From the NCBI GenBank assembly GCA_963732695.1, contig CAVTAP010000008.1:510677-574676 (forward strand): a DNA stretch of 64,000 nucleotides. The letters run 5' to 3'. The translations under genes were made by a program, and so were the position numbers. This document shows, in pieces, positions 1 to 7,697 of the stretch; the first letter of the stretch is position 1, and every line of letters begins with the position of its first letter. The notes below the pieces were generated by a model that did no database searches, was not told where the DNA came from, and was given only the letters and a program-made list of their open reading frames with translations. Source of the DNA: CADEDH01 sp963732695. Its GTDB lineage: Bacteria > Actinomycetota > Acidimicrobiia > Acidimicrobiales > SZUA-35.

Positions 1-1
1 G

Positions 2-265
2 GGACGCCGCGCCGGCGGCGCGGTGACGGTGGTGGCCACCGAGCTCGACCGGGAGGCCCAGGTGATCGTGGGCCAGCACGTGGAGGTGGGGCCGGGCGGC
101 GTGCGGTTCCGGCCCTGGCGCCTGCGGTGGGCCACCACCGACCAGATCGACGGTTTCGCCCGCTCGGCCGGCCTCCTGCTGGCCGAGCGGCACGGGGGGT
201 GGAGCGGCGGCGAGGCCTGGGACCCGGGGGGAGACACCCACGTCTCGGTCTACCGCCGGGCCTGA
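2..265 (+). CDS. Class I SAM-dependent methyltransferase, C-terminal fragment
   Basis: The frame is open from the left edge of the window to the stop at 263-265, so the gene begins outside. The 80-odd visible residues alternate hydrophobic strands with a helix and end in HVSVYRRA. A strand-helix-strand ending in a V-x-V-x-R-R tail is usual for the last part of small class I methyltransferases. The SAM-binding motif would lie upstream, so substrate and family cannot be read. A GTG at position 23 is in frame but lies inside the fold and is unlikely to be the start. The assignment rests on fold-like character only. Confidence 0.45.
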   Translation, partial: GRRAGGAVTVVATELDREAQVIVGQHVEVGPGGVRFRPWRLRWATTDQIDGFARSAGLLLAERHGGWSGGEAWDPGGDTHVSVYRRA

Positions 266-270
266 CCTCT

Positions 271-503
271 CCTTGCGGGGGCTGCGCCCCCGACGCTTCG
301 CTCCCCCATCCCGGGCGGGGCCCCAACCCTCCCGACGGCTCCGCCGTCCCTTGCGGGGCTGCGCCCCCGACGCTTCGCTCCCCCATCCCGGGCGGGGCCC
401 CAACCCTCCCGACGGCTCCGCCGTCCCTTGCGGGGGCTGCGCCCCCGACGCTTCGCTCCCCCATCCCGGGCGGGGCCCCAACCCTCCCGACGGCTCCGCC
501 GTC
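271..503. repeat. Three tandem copies of a 77-78 bp GC-rich unit
   Basis: Three nearly identical units begin at 271, 349 and 426 with CCTTGCGGGG and end with GACGGCTCCGCCGTC. Each contains the short palindromes GGGGGCTGCGCCCCC and CCCGGGCGGGGCCCC, so each could fold into several hairpins. The middle unit lacks one G. The array fills the space between the methyltransferase stop and the SRPBCC start. All frames are open through it because of its composition, but nothing suggests that it is translated. Confidence 0.85.
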
Positions 504-520
504 GCCTACCATGCGGGCGG

Positions 521-955
521 ATGCCGAAGATCTCCGTGAGCACCGTTATCGACCGGTCGCCCGACGAGGTGTGGGCCGACGTGAGGGAGATCGCCAGCCA
601 CGTGGAGTGGATGGCCGACGCCTACGAGATCCGCTTCCTCTCCGACCGCCGGGAGGGTGTTGGCACCCGGTTCGAGTGCGAGACCCGAGTCGGGCCGCTG
701 CGCACCACCGACGTCATGGAGATCACGGCCTGGGACGAGGGCCGGCTGATGGGGGTCCGCCACACCGGCGTCGTCACCGGTGAGGGGGCGTTCACCCTCC
801 ACCCGCTGCCCGGCGGCCGCACCGAGTTCCGGTGGCAGGAGCAGCTGCGGTTCCCGTGGTGGCTGGGCGGCCGGCTGGGTGAGCGGGTGGGGGCACCGGT
901 GCTGCGCCTCATCTGGAAGCGCAACCTCAGCAAGCTCCGGCGCCGCTTCGACTGA
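521..955 (+). CDS. SRPBCC (polyketide cyclase/START-like) family protein
   Basis: The 144-residue protein starts MPKISVSTVIDRSPDEVWADV. This is the usual opening of SRPBCC proteins, a beta strand followed by the SPxxVWxxl helix. A central run of strands ends in the long C-terminal helix (LRLIWKRNLSKLRRRF) that closes the hydrophobic cavity. The family binds lipids or other small hydrophobic ligands; the ligand here cannot be told. ATG 521 was chosen because the frame upstream runs through the 78-bp repeats. The long basic C-terminal helix may bind a membrane or nucleic acid, which is only an inference. Confidence 0.8.
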   Translation: MPKISVSTVIDRSPDEVWADVREIASHVEWMADAYEIRFLSDRREGVGTRFECETRVGPLRTTDVMEITAWDEGRLMGVRHTGVVTGEGAFTLHPLPGGRTEFRWQEQLRFPWWLGGRLGERVGAPVLRLIWKRNLSKLRRRFD

Positions 956-1036
956 CCCCTCACCCCGTTCTGGTGTCCCCACCCGCCACCGGTGCCGGGC
1001 CCGGACTCCAGATCGGATCGGTCGGTCAGTGGAAGG

Positions 1037-1861
1037 TCAGTGGAAGGTGCCGGACGCGGCGGCCAGGGCGAACAGGGCCACGCACAGGGCGGCCGTGGCC
1101 CCCATGGCCGTGCCCATGGGCTGGCGGTAGCGGCCGGGCAGCCAGCTCAGCAACCAGCCGGCGGCGAACCCGGCCACGATCCCGCCCAGGTGACCCCAGA
1201 ACGAGATCCCTCCGATCAGCAGGGGCAGGGCCAGGTTGATGACGAAGATGCCGCCCAGCGAGGTCTGGGTGATCTTCACCCCGCGGGACCACAGCACGGC
1301 GGCCAGGGCGCCGGCCAGACCCAGAACGGCACCCGACGCCCCCACGGTCACCTGGCTGTAGTCGAACAGGAGCACGGCGGCTGATCCGCCCAGCAGGCCG
1401 GCCAGATAGGCCAGGGTGAACCGCACCGGGCCCAGCAGCCGCTCCAGGGGCGGGCCGAACAGGTAGAGGGCGTACATGTTGAACCCGAGGTGGAGCAGAC
1501 CGGTGTGGACGAACCCCGCGCTCACGATCCGCCACAGCTCGCCGTCGGACACGGCCGGCCCGAACAGCGCCCCCCAGTTGGCGTAGGACCAGGTGGAGCC
1601 GGGCCGGTCGGTGGCCCGCTGGAGCAGGAAGGCGGCGACGTTGAGCCCGATGAGGATCGACGTGACCGTGGTGGAGCGTTTGTCGATCAGCGTGCGGGCC
1701 GGGATCACCGTCTGGGCCCCGGCTCGGGCGCATTCGGGGCAGTGGAAGCCCACCGAGGCCGGGGTCATGCACTGGGAGCAGATCGGCCGCTCGCACCGCT
1801 GGCAGGCCACCGCCGCCGGGCGATCGGAATGTCTGTAGCAGGTCGTGTCGTCAGCCAGCAC
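1037..1861 (-). CDS. Rhomboid-family intramembrane serine protease with N-terminal zinc finger
   Basis: The 274-residue protein begins with a B-box-like cysteine/histidine cluster (C8, H11, C20, C23, C28, C31, H40, C41, C44), followed by a six- or seven-helix membrane domain. The rhomboid catalytic serine lies in GASG (Ser176) and the partner histidine in GHLGG (His224). A conserved HLxxNM-like motif (HLGFNMYALYLFG) sits near residue 124. The family cleaves transmembrane segments within the membrane. Zinc-finger rhomboids are common in Actinomycetota, but their substrates are mostly unknown. The gene is transcribed away from mscL, leaving a 177-bp shared upstream region. Confidence 0.92.
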   Translation of the reverse strand: MLADDTTCYRHSDRPAAVACQRCERPICSQCMTPASVGFHCPECARAGAQTVIPARTLIDKRSTTVTSILIGLNVAAFLLQRATDRPGSTWSYANWGALFGPAVSDGELWRIVSAGFVHTGLLHLGFNMYALYLFGPPLERLLGPVRFTLAYLAGLLGGSAAVLLFDYSQVTVGASGAVLGLAGALAAVLWSRGVKITQTSLGGIFVINLALPLLIGGISFWGHLGGIVAGFAAGWLLSWLPGRYRQPMGTAMGATAALCVALFALAAASGTFH

Positions 1862-2038
1862 CGCATCTCACGGTATCGCCGAGGCCGGGTCCCGAAGGGA
1901 CACGTCCTTCCGCTTTCCGCGACCTTCGGGCCGGCGTGCAGCGTCAGAGACGAGGTTGTCGATCAGGACCTGTCGATGTGGTTCACTTGCGGCGGTCTCC
2001 TGGGCGATTCCCGGAGCGGACAAACGGAGGAGAGAGAC

Positions 2039-2437
2039 ATGTGGAAAGAATTCAAGGCGTTCATCAACCAGGGTGGCGTGTTCCAGACGGCGGTGGGCCT
2101 GATCCTGGCCCTGGCCTTCAAGCCGATCGTGGATTCGGTGGTGGCCGACCTGGTGCTGCCGATCGTGGCCCGGATCTTCAGCACGCCGGACTTCGCCGAC
2201 CTCAAGATCAATCTGGGTGGTGAGACCAAGCAGATCAACGGGGTCGACGTGGAGGCCGCCATCGCCTACGGCAAGTTCATCAACGTGATCATCTCGTTCC
2301 TGATCATCGCCTTCGTGCTGTTCCTGATGGTGAAGGCGTACAACAAGGCCACCGGCTACAAGGAGCCGGAGCCCGAGACCGGCCCCACCGAGATCGAGCT
2401 GCTGACCGAGATCCGCGACAGCCTGGCCAGCCGCTGA
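2039..2437 (+). CDS. mscL: Large-conductance mechanosensitive channel MscL
   Basis: The 132-residue protein starts MWKEFKAFINQGGVFQTAVG and has the two expected membrane helices, about residues 15-45 and 78-103, then a charged C-terminal helix bundle segment. MscL forms a homopentameric pore that opens under membrane tension and releases solutes on osmotic downshock. ATG 2039 is preceded by GGAGGAGAG, an excellent ribosome binding site; longer in-frame extensions upstream overlap the rhomboid gene and have no family resemblance. The gene stands alone between a divergent rhomboid gene and a convergent NifU-like gene. Confidence 0.95.
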   Translation: MWKEFKAFINQGGVFQTAVGLILALAFKPIVDSVVADLVLPIVARIFSTPDFADLKINLGGETKQINGVDVEAAIAYGKFINVIISFLIIAFVLFLMVKAYNKATGYKEPEPETGPTEIELLTEIRDSLASR

Positions 2438-2478
2438 GCTGAGCTGAACGCACGAGGTGCGGGCGGGTGCCCGGGGGC

Positions 2479-2832
2479 TCAGAGCGAGACCCGGGTGCCT
2501 TCCTCCGCCCCCACCAGGGCCTCGCCCACGTGAACCACCGAGGTGACACCGTCCACCCGCTGCTTGAGGATCCGCTCCAGGCCGTCTTTCAGGGTCTGGC
2601 TGGAGGCGGGGCAGGTGACACAGGCTCCGATGAGCTCCACCGACACCACACCGGTCTCGACGTCGGCCCCGCGCAGGTAGATGTCACCCTGATCGGCCTG
2701 GATGGCGGGACGGATCACCTTGATGACCTCCGCCACCTTGCCTTCGAACTCGCTGCGCTCGATGCCTTCGAACTCGCTGCGCTCGATGCCCTCGAACTCG
2801 CTGCTGTCGGCCGGCTGCGGGTCTTGTGACAC
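2479..2832 (-). CDS. NifU C-terminal-domain iron-sulfur scaffold protein
   Basis: The 117-residue protein is a stand-alone NifU C-terminal domain: GDIYLRGADVETGVVSVELIGACVTCPASS carries the conserved CxxC that binds a labile 4Fe-4S cluster between two protomers. Family members (Nfu) carry or transfer Fe-S clusters. The first 30 residues are unusual: they hold a threefold repeat of the octamer SEFEGIER, encoded by a 24-bp tandem DNA repeat. The repeat lies outside the domain, so the fold should be intact. The gene is convergent with mscL and divergent from the next small membrane gene. Confidence 0.9.
   Translation of the reverse strand: MSQDPQPADSSEFEGIERSEFEGIERSEFEGKVAEVIKVIRPAIQADQGDIYLRGADVETGVVSVELIGACVTCPASSQTLKDGLERILKQRVDGVTSVVHVGEALVGAEEGTRVSL
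2741..2806. repeat. 24-bp tandem repeat inside the NifU-like gene
   Basis: Two exact 24-bp copies (2741-2764 and 2765-2788) and an 18-bp partial third copy with two changes encode the repeated octamer SEFEGIER at the N-terminus of the NifU-like protein. The unit length is a multiple of three, so copy-number change would keep the frame. Confidence 0.85.
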
Positions 2833-2923
2833 GGTGTCTGCTCCTTGCCTGGGTCGCTGCCTGGTCCGCAGCCGGGGTCGGCCGGACCGGTAGGCCAGAG
2901 GACCAGGTTACCGGCCTACCCTG

Positions 2924-3160
2924 ATGACCATGAAAGCGTGGCCGACCCCCGGCGCATTCCCGATCCTGGCCCATCAGGGCGGTTGGGATGAGATGCTGAT
3001 GGTGCTGGGCCCGCTGGTGCTGGTGGGCGGCGCCCTGTGGCTGGCCAATCGGCGGGTGACCCGCCAGCTGGCCGAGCAATCCGACGCCGACGGCGATGCT
3101 GAGGCGGCCGGGGCCGGCGAACGGGTGGGCGCCGAGCCCGAGCCCGACAGCCCCTCGTGA
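2924..3160 (+). CDS. Small single-span membrane protein of unknown function
   Basis: A 78-residue protein with one membrane segment (about residues 24-41, MLMVLGPLVLVGGALWLA), followed by a basic stretch and a long acidic, alanine/proline-rich tail. No family is recognised. Its TGA stop overlaps the GTG start of the MFS transporter (GTGA), which suggests translational coupling and a shared transcript. The positive-inside rule predicts a cytoplasmic C-terminal tail. Confidence 0.6.
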   Translation: MTMKAWPTPGAFPILAHQGGWDEMLMVLGPLVLVGGALWLANRRVTRQLAEQSDADGDAEAAGAGERVGAEPEPDSPS

Positions 3161-4788
3161 GTTGCGTCGAACGCACCCGCCTGGTCGACGACGACGGCCT
3201 GGCGGCGCTCCGGGCCCCCCGGCACGACCTGGTGCTGGAGGAGGCCCACGGCGACGACACGTTCGCCCTGGTGGAGGGCCCGTTCCGGTCCTACCGCCGC
3301 ACGCTGGAGATCCGCTCCGAGCCGGCCACCGGCCGGCACCGGGTGACCGAGCGCACCGAGTTCTCCCTGGCCGTTCCCCTGTGGGGCCCCATCGTGCGGC
3401 CGCTGATGGCCCGGGCCCTGGCCGACACCAACCGTCACCCCCGCAACCGCTGGTGGTGGCCGGCCGAGGTGGTGGGCCGTCGCACCAGCGAACTGATCGG
3501 CGCCCTGTGCGTGATCAGCGTGATGGCCGGCTACCTGGGCGTGGTGATCGGCCAGACGATCACGTTCGCCGCCGCCGACTTCGGCCGCACCGACTCGGCC
3601 CAGGCCAACACCCTGGCCGCCACCCGGATCGGGGTGCTGGTTTCGGTGCTGGCGATCCACCGGGCCGACCGGATCGGCCGCCGGCCCCTGATCCTGTGGT
3701 TCACCGCCGGCGCCATCCTGTTCACCGTGGCCGGGGCCGCCGCCCCCAACCTGGCCGCCCTGGGCGCCACCCAGACGATCGGCCGGGGCCTCACCACCGG
3801 CCTGATCACCCTGATCATGCTGGCCGCCACCGAGGAGGCGCCGGCCGGCAGCCGGGCCCTGGCCATCAGCCTGGCCACCGTGGCCGCCGCCCTGGGTGCC
3901 GGCATGGTGATCTGGGTGCTGCCGGTGGCCGGCGCCGCCGACGGCGGCTGGCGGGTGGTCTATCTGGTGCCGGCGCTGTTCCTGCCCGTGCTGTGGTGGG
4001 TGGCCCGCCACCTGCCCGAGACCCGCCGGTTCGACGCCGCGGCCGAGGTGGGCGCCCCGGCTGCCGTCAATTGGGGGCGCTTCGCCCTGATCGGGGCGAC
4101 GGCCTTCCTGTCGGCCATCTACCTGTCGCCGGCCTCGCAGCTCCGCAACGAGTTCCTGCGCGACGACCGGGGTTTCTCCGCCGCCGGGGTCAGCCTGTTC
4201 CAGCTGCTCGTCTCGACACCGGCCGGGGTCTCGATCGTGGTGGCCGGACGGGCCGCCGACCGGCTGGGCCGCCGCCGGGTGGGGGCGGTGGGGGTGGGCG
4301 TCGGGGCCGTGCTCAGTGCCGTCAGCTACCAGGTGGGCGGGCCCGCCATGTGGCTCACCGCGTCGGCCGGGGTGATCCTGGCCGGCGCCGCCTTCCCCGC
4401 CACCCGGGGCTACTCGACCGAGCTGTTCCCCACCCGGGCCCGGGCCCGGGTGGGCGGCCTGCTCGACGCCGTCACCGTGGCCGGCAGCGCCGTGGGCCTG
4501 GTGGTGGCCGGGTACCTGTCGCGCCGATGGGACAGCCTGGGCGACGCCATCACCGTGCTGGCCGTGTTCCCGGTGCTGGTGGCGGTGGCCATCCTGTTCC
4601 TGTTCCCGGAGACGGCGGCGGTGGAGCTGGAGGCCTTCAACCCCGACGACCCCGTCCTCGACCCGAACCGTGGCGCCTCGAGTGGGATCGTGCGCGCCGA
4701 GGCCACAGATCCCGAACCCGGCCCTCAGCCCAGCCCCGACAGCCCCGACAGCCAGGAGGAGACGGCCGACACGATCGCATCGTCGTGA
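3157..4788 (+). CDS. Major facilitator superfamily transporter with an N-terminal soluble extension
   Basis: The 543-residue protein has a 12-helix MFS core starting near residue 110 (TSELIGALCVISVMAGYLGVV). The MFS loop signature between helices 2 and 3 appears as DRIGRRPL, and its second-half counterpart as DRLGRRRV. The first 110 residues are soluble and beta-rich (LVLEEAHGDDTFALVEGPF...RTEFSLAVPLWGPI), which is unusual for MFS proteins and resembles an SRPBCC-like half domain. The C-terminal 60 residues are a low-complexity tail. GTG 3157 overlaps the stop of the preceding small gene. The transported substrate cannot be predicted. Confidence 0.85.
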   Translation: MSCVERTRLVDDDGLAALRAPRHDLVLEEAHGDDTFALVEGPFRSYRRTLEIRSEPATGRHRVTERTEFSLAVPLWGPIVRPLMARALADTNRHPRNRWWWPAEVVGRRTSELIGALCVISVMAGYLGVVIGQTITFAAADFGRTDSAQANTLAATRIGVLVSVLAIHRADRIGRRPLILWFTAGAILFTVAGAAAPNLAALGATQTIGRGLTTGLITLIMLAATEEAPAGSRALAISLATVAAALGAGMVIWVLPVAGAADGGWRVVYLVPALFLPVLWWVARHLPETRRFDAAAEVGAPAAVNWGRFALIGATAFLSAIYLSPASQLRNEFLRDDRGFSAAGVSLFQLLVSTPAGVSIVVAGRAADRLGRRRVGAVGVGVGAVLSAVSYQVGGPAMWLTASAGVILAGAAFPATRGYSTELFPTRARARVGGLLDAVTVAGSAVGLVVAGYLSRRWDSLGDAITVLAVFPVLVAVAILFLFPETAAVELEAFNPDDPVLDPNRGASSGIVRAEATDPEPGPQPSPDSPDSQEETADTIASS

Positions 4789-5378
4789 CGGGCGGCCGGG
4801 TCGTGGGTGGCTTCCAGCCACAGCTCGGCGAGCGGCCCGCCCAGGGCCGGCAGCTCCCGGGCGAACTCGTCCGGGGTGCCGAACGGGTCGCGGGTGCCCT
4901 GGACCAGCAGCACGGGGCAGGTGACGGCGCCCAGGTGCTCCACCCGCAGGTTGGCCGGCTTGCCCGGTGGGTGCAGCGGGTAGCTCAGCAGCAGCAGGCC
5001 CCGGGCCGGGACGGCCCCCTCGGCCACGGCGATGGAGGCGGCCCGACCCCCCATGGAGCGGCCGCCCAGCACGATCGAGCCCGGCTCCACGCCCCATTCG
5101 ACCGCCGCCGCGGCCGAGGCCGCCGCCACCGCCTCCACCAGCTTGGGCATACGGTCGGGCGGCCGACGCCCCGGGCCCTTGGCCCGGTAGGGGAAGTTCA
5201 CCCTCGCCACCGGCACGTCGAGCCCCGCCTCCAGGGCCAGGAACGTGTGGTGCTCCCGGTCGCCGCCGGCCCCGTGGAACAGCACGAGCCCGCCGACCGC
5301 CGCCTTCCTCCTGCCGCCACGACCGCCGCTGGCACTGCCGCCGCCGCTGGCACTGCGGCCACCGCTCCGGGCCGTCAT
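4725..5378 (-). CDS. Alpha/beta hydrolase (KANL3/Tex30-like, dienelactone hydrolase fold)
   Basis: The 217-residue protein has the oxyanion-hole loop LVLFHGAGGDREHH, a nucleophile elbow GRSMGGR (Ser near residue 108), an acid in GTRDPFG, and a histidine in ATHDPAA. These make a complete Ser-Asp-His triad. The small lid-free fold matches the KANL3/Tex30-like group of bacterial hydrolases; the substrate is unknown. Its 3' end overlaps the convergent MFS gene by 64 bp. Its ATG overlaps the stop of the upstream J-domain gene (TGATG), so the two are probably co-translated. The N-terminus is Gly/Ser/Arg-rich. Confidence 0.8.
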   Translation of the reverse strand: MTARSGGRSASGGGSASGGRGGRRKAAVGGLVLFHGAGGDREHHTFLALEAGLDVPVARVNFPYRAKGPGRRPPDRMPKLVEAVAAASAAAAVEWGVEPGSIVLGGRSMGGRAASIAVAEGAVPARGLLLLSYPLHPPGKPANLRVEHLGAVTCPVLLVQGTRDPFGTPDEFARELPALGGPLAELWLEATHDPAARHDDAIVSAVSSWLSGLSGLG

Positions 5379-6145
5379 CAGCTGCCGGCCAGGAGGATGC
5401 GGCGGGCCTCGGTCAGGTCGGCGATGCGGGCCGCCGCCCCCACCGTCTCAGCCCCGTGGTCGGGGTGGGCCTCCCGCAGCAGGGTGCGGAACTTGCGCTG
5501 CACCACCCGCTTGTTGATCTTGTCGGCGGGGTCGCCCTCGATCCCCAGCACCTCGAGCGCCCAGGCCACCGGGTCGTTCCACGCCTTGAGATCCACCAGG
5601 TCGGCGGCCCGGCCCCCCATCACGTAGGAGATGAACCGGTTGTCGACGTCTCGGCCCCACACGAGGGCGGTGCGCAGGGCGTCGAACACCGGGGTGCGGG
5701 ACGACATCGGCAGCGAGCCGGCGGCGTAGACGGCCCCCAGCATCAGCTGCACGGGCCGGCCCAGGGTGTCCTCGAAGTCGAACTCGAGGGCGCCGCTCAC
5801 CGCCATCAGCCGCTGGGGGCTCTTGGTCAGGCCGATGACGTCGCGCTGGTAGCGGTGGCGGACCCGGGGCTGGATCACCCGGCGCCCACCGGCCAGTGTG
5901 TCGATCACCGACACCAGGTCCTCCCGCAGCTCGGGCTCCACGTTGGGGGCGTTGTGGGCCACGATCCCGGCCAGCAGCACGCCACCGGCGCCGGGGGCAG
6001 GGTCGACCGGGAGGTTGCGGTTACCGAGCGCCACCCGCCGAGTGGGAGCGATCGGACGGGAGTGGAAGATGTCGAGCTCGGCCACGATCACGCCGGCCAA
6101 GGTAGCGGCCGCCCACCGGGCGTGAAGCACCGGGACCTGTGCCAC
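5378..6145 (-). CDS. Protein with C-terminal J-like domain
   Basis: The 255-residue protein ends in a J-domain-like segment: VVQRKFRTLLREAHPDHGAE has the HPD tripeptide that in DnaJ proteins stimulates Hsp70 ATPase activity. It is followed by ARIADLTEARRILL, which matches the helix-IV pattern. The first 180 residues are not a known DnaJ arrangement. They have alternating strands (VALGNRNLPVDPAPGAGGVLLAGIVAH) and may be a separate ligand-binding or regulatory domain. It is co-oriented and overlapping with the hydrolase downstream and divergent from ppk2, whose start lies just beyond. A role as an Hsp70 adaptor is inference. Confidence 0.7.
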   Translation of the reverse strand: MAQVPVLHARWAAATLAGVIVAELDIFHSRPIAPTRRVALGNRNLPVDPAPGAGGVLLAGIVAHNAPNVEPELREDLVSVIDTLAGGRRVIQPRVRHRYQRDVIGLTKSPQRLMAVSGALEFDFEDTLGRPVQLMLGAVYAAGSLPMSSRTPVFDALRTALVWGRDVDNRFISYVMGGRAADLVDLKAWNDPVAWALEVLGIEGDPADKINKRVVQRKFRTLLREAHPDHGAETVGAAARIADLTEARRILLAGS

Positions 6146-6156
6146 GATGGGGGGCC

Positions 6157-7005
6157 ATGGGCAACAACGGTTCGGCGTTCGACATAGCCAAGCTCCGGGT
6201 GGAGCCGGGATCCAAGGTCAAGCTGGCCAAGATCGATCCGGCCTCCACCCCGTCGTGGAACGTGGACGAGGGCGTGGCCGACAAGGAGCAGGCTGCGGCC
6301 AAGCTGGCCGAGCTCACCGAGCGGCTGACCGCCCTCCAGAGCCTGCTGTGGGCCCAGTCGTCGGAACGGGTGCTGGTGGTGCTCCAGGCCATGGACGCCG
6401 GAGGCAAGGACGGCACGATCCGCCGGGTGTTCGAGGGGGTGAACCCCTCGGGGGTGCGGGTGGCGTCGTTCAAGAAGCCGACCGAGCCCGAGCTGGCCCA
6501 CGACTACCTGTGGCGGATCCACCAGCAGGCGCCGGCGAACGGCGAGCTCGCCATCTTCAACCGCAGCCATTACGAGGACGTGCTGGTGGTGCGGGTGATG
6601 GACCTGGTACCCGAAGACCGGTGGAAGCGCCGCTACCGCCACATCGTCGAGTTCGAGCGGATGCTGGCCGACGAGGGCACCACGATCGTGAAGCTGTTCC
6701 TCCACATCTCCAAAGACGAGCAACGGAAGCGGCTCCAGGCCCGGCTGTCCGAGAAAGAGAAGAACTGGAAGTTCGACGAGGCCGACCTGGTGCCCCGGGC
6801 CCGCTGGAACGACTATCAGAAGGCCTTCGAGGAGGCCATCGCCGAGACCAGCACCGAGCGGGCGCCGTGGTACATCGTGCCGGCCAACCGCAAGTGGTAC
6901 CGGAACCTGGCGGTGTCGGAGATCCTGGTCAAGACGCTGGAGGGGCTGAAGATGAGCTATCCGCCGGCCCCGCCCAACATCGCCGACCTCGTCATCCCGG
7001 AGTAG
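6157..7005 (+). CDS. ppk2: PPK2-family polyphosphate:nucleotide phosphotransferase
   Basis: The 282-residue protein carries the PPK2 Walker A motif MDAGGKDGT (residues 79-87), the Walker B-like FNRSHYEDVLVVRV, and the lid RLSEKEKNWKF. The family transfers phosphate between inorganic polyphosphate and nucleoside mono- or diphosphates in the cytoplasm. The length fits single-domain PPK2. ATG 6157 was preferred to an in-frame GTG at 6139 because MGNNGSAFDIAKLRVEPG aligns with usual N-termini. It lies 15 bp before the Fur-family gene, so they may be co-transcribed. Confidence 0.93.
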   Translation: MGNNGSAFDIAKLRVEPGSKVKLAKIDPASTPSWNVDEGVADKEQAAAKLAELTERLTALQSLLWAQSSERVLVVLQAMDAGGKDGTIRRVFEGVNPSGVRVASFKKPTEPELAHDYLWRIHQQAPANGELAIFNRSHYEDVLVVRVMDLVPEDRWKRRYRHIVEFERMLADEGTTIVKLFLHISKDEQRKRLQARLSEKEKNWKFDEADLVPRARWNDYQKAFEEAIAETSTERAPWYIVPANRKWYRNLAVSEILVKTLEGLKMSYPPAPPNIADLVIPE

Positions 7006-7020
7006 GACGGAGCGCGCCCG

Positions 7021-7494
7021 ATGGCCACCCACGACCTGGACCCGTTGCTGGCCGGCCGGGGCTACCGCAGCACCCGGCCCCGCCAGGCGGTGTGGGACGC
7101 GCTCCAGGACGGCGCCCACCGCACGGCCGAGGAGGTGGCCCGGGCCGTTCACGAGGTCCACCCCGAGGTGAACCTGGCCTCGATCTACCGGGCGTTGGCC
7201 CTCCTGCGGGACCTGGGGCTGGTGCGGGAATCCCGCCTGGCCGGCGGGGATCAGGCGTCGCGCTGGGAGCTGGCCCACCCCGACGAGCACTTCCACGTGG
7301 TGTGCGACCGCTGCGGCCGGGTGGACCACCACGTCGGGTCGCTGGTGGCGGCGATCACCGAGCACCTGAGCACCTCCCACCGGTTCGTGCCCGAGCGGGT
7401 GGAGCTGGTGGTGCACGGCCACTGCGTCAGCTGTGACGCTGATCACGACCACGATGGCGACGAGCCCTGGATTGCGAACCCTTCGCACCACTAG
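7021..7494 (+). CDS. Fur-family metal-responsive repressor, probably Nur-like
   Basis: The 157-residue protein has the Fur winged helix (RSTRPRQAVWDALQD... VNLASIYRALALLRDLGLV) followed by a dimerisation domain with metal ligands. These include HPDEHFHVVCDRCGRVDHH (CxxC zinc site), the C-terminal CVSC, and a His/Asp-rich tail HDHDGDE. It could be Fur, Zur, Mur or Nur by sequence alone. The two TTGCGA-N5-TCGCA sites at its 3' end match the published Nur box (tTGCaa-N5-ttGCAA), and a nickel/cobalt-type ECF transporter follows. This makes a nickel-uptake repressor the best guess. The upstream site overlaps its last codons. Confidence 0.85.
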   Translation: MATHDLDPLLAGRGYRSTRPRQAVWDALQDGAHRTAEEVARAVHEVHPEVNLASIYRALALLRDLGLVRESRLAGGDQASRWELAHPDEHFHVVCDRCGRVDHHVGSLVAAITEHLSTSHRFVPERVELVVHGHCVSCDADHDHDGDEPWIANPSHH

Positions 7495-7514
7495 ATTGCG
7501 ACTGGTTCGCAATC
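7470..7514 (+). promoter_or_regulatory. Two tandem Nur-box-like operators upstream of the ECF transporter
   Basis: The downstream site, 7494-7514, is a perfect inverted repeat: GATTGCGA, 5 nt, TCGCAATC. The upstream site, 7470-7488, has the same left arm (GATTGCGA), the same 5-nt spacer length and a right arm TCGCACC with one mismatch. It overlaps the last codons of the regulator gene. The two sites are 24 bp apart, a little over two helical turns, which would suit side-by-side dimers. The arms match the Nur box published for Streptomyces nickel regulation except for A-to-G/T-to-C changes at the inner positions. Repression of the transporter at 7551-9273 is inferred. Confidence 0.75.
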
Positions 7515-7550
7515 GGCGGTGAGGGTCAGCGGAGGAGGCACAGCGCAGCG

Positions 7551-7697
7551 ATGCACGCACCCGACGGGTTCCTCGACGCCGGCACGGCGGCGGCCACCGC
7601 CGTCATCGTGGCCGGCGTCACCGGGGCCACGCTGGCCGGGGCGGTGGGCACCGGCGTGCTGGCCTCGGCCCGCCGGGGCCGCCGGGCCGCGCTATGA
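7551..7697 (+). CDS. Minimal CbiM-like protein: N-terminal metal-binding motif and one helix only
   Basis: The reading frame encodes 48 residues starting MHAPDGFLDAGTAAATAVIV. This matches the conserved N-terminus of CbiM/NikM, the substrate-capture component of nickel/cobalt ECF transporters, whose Met1-His2 N-terminus chelates the metal ion. A full CbiM is about 200 residues with six or seven helices; here only one helix follows before a basic tail and stop. Its TGA overlaps the ATG of cbiQ (ATGA). It is preceded by GGAGGAGG with good spacing, so it is probably translated. It may be a remnant of a deleted cbiM or a minimal component. Confidence 0.6.
   Translation: MHAPDGFLDAGTAAATAVIVAGVTGATLAGAVGTGVLASARRGRRAAL

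Noticed and set aside
271..503. Possible CRISPR array
   Set aside because: The repeats are contiguous 78-bp units without variable spacers, and no cas gene is near.
2974..5097. A 707-codon minus-strand frame over the MFS gene
   Set aside because: Composition is Gly/His/Arg-rich and it opposes a well-supported transporter.
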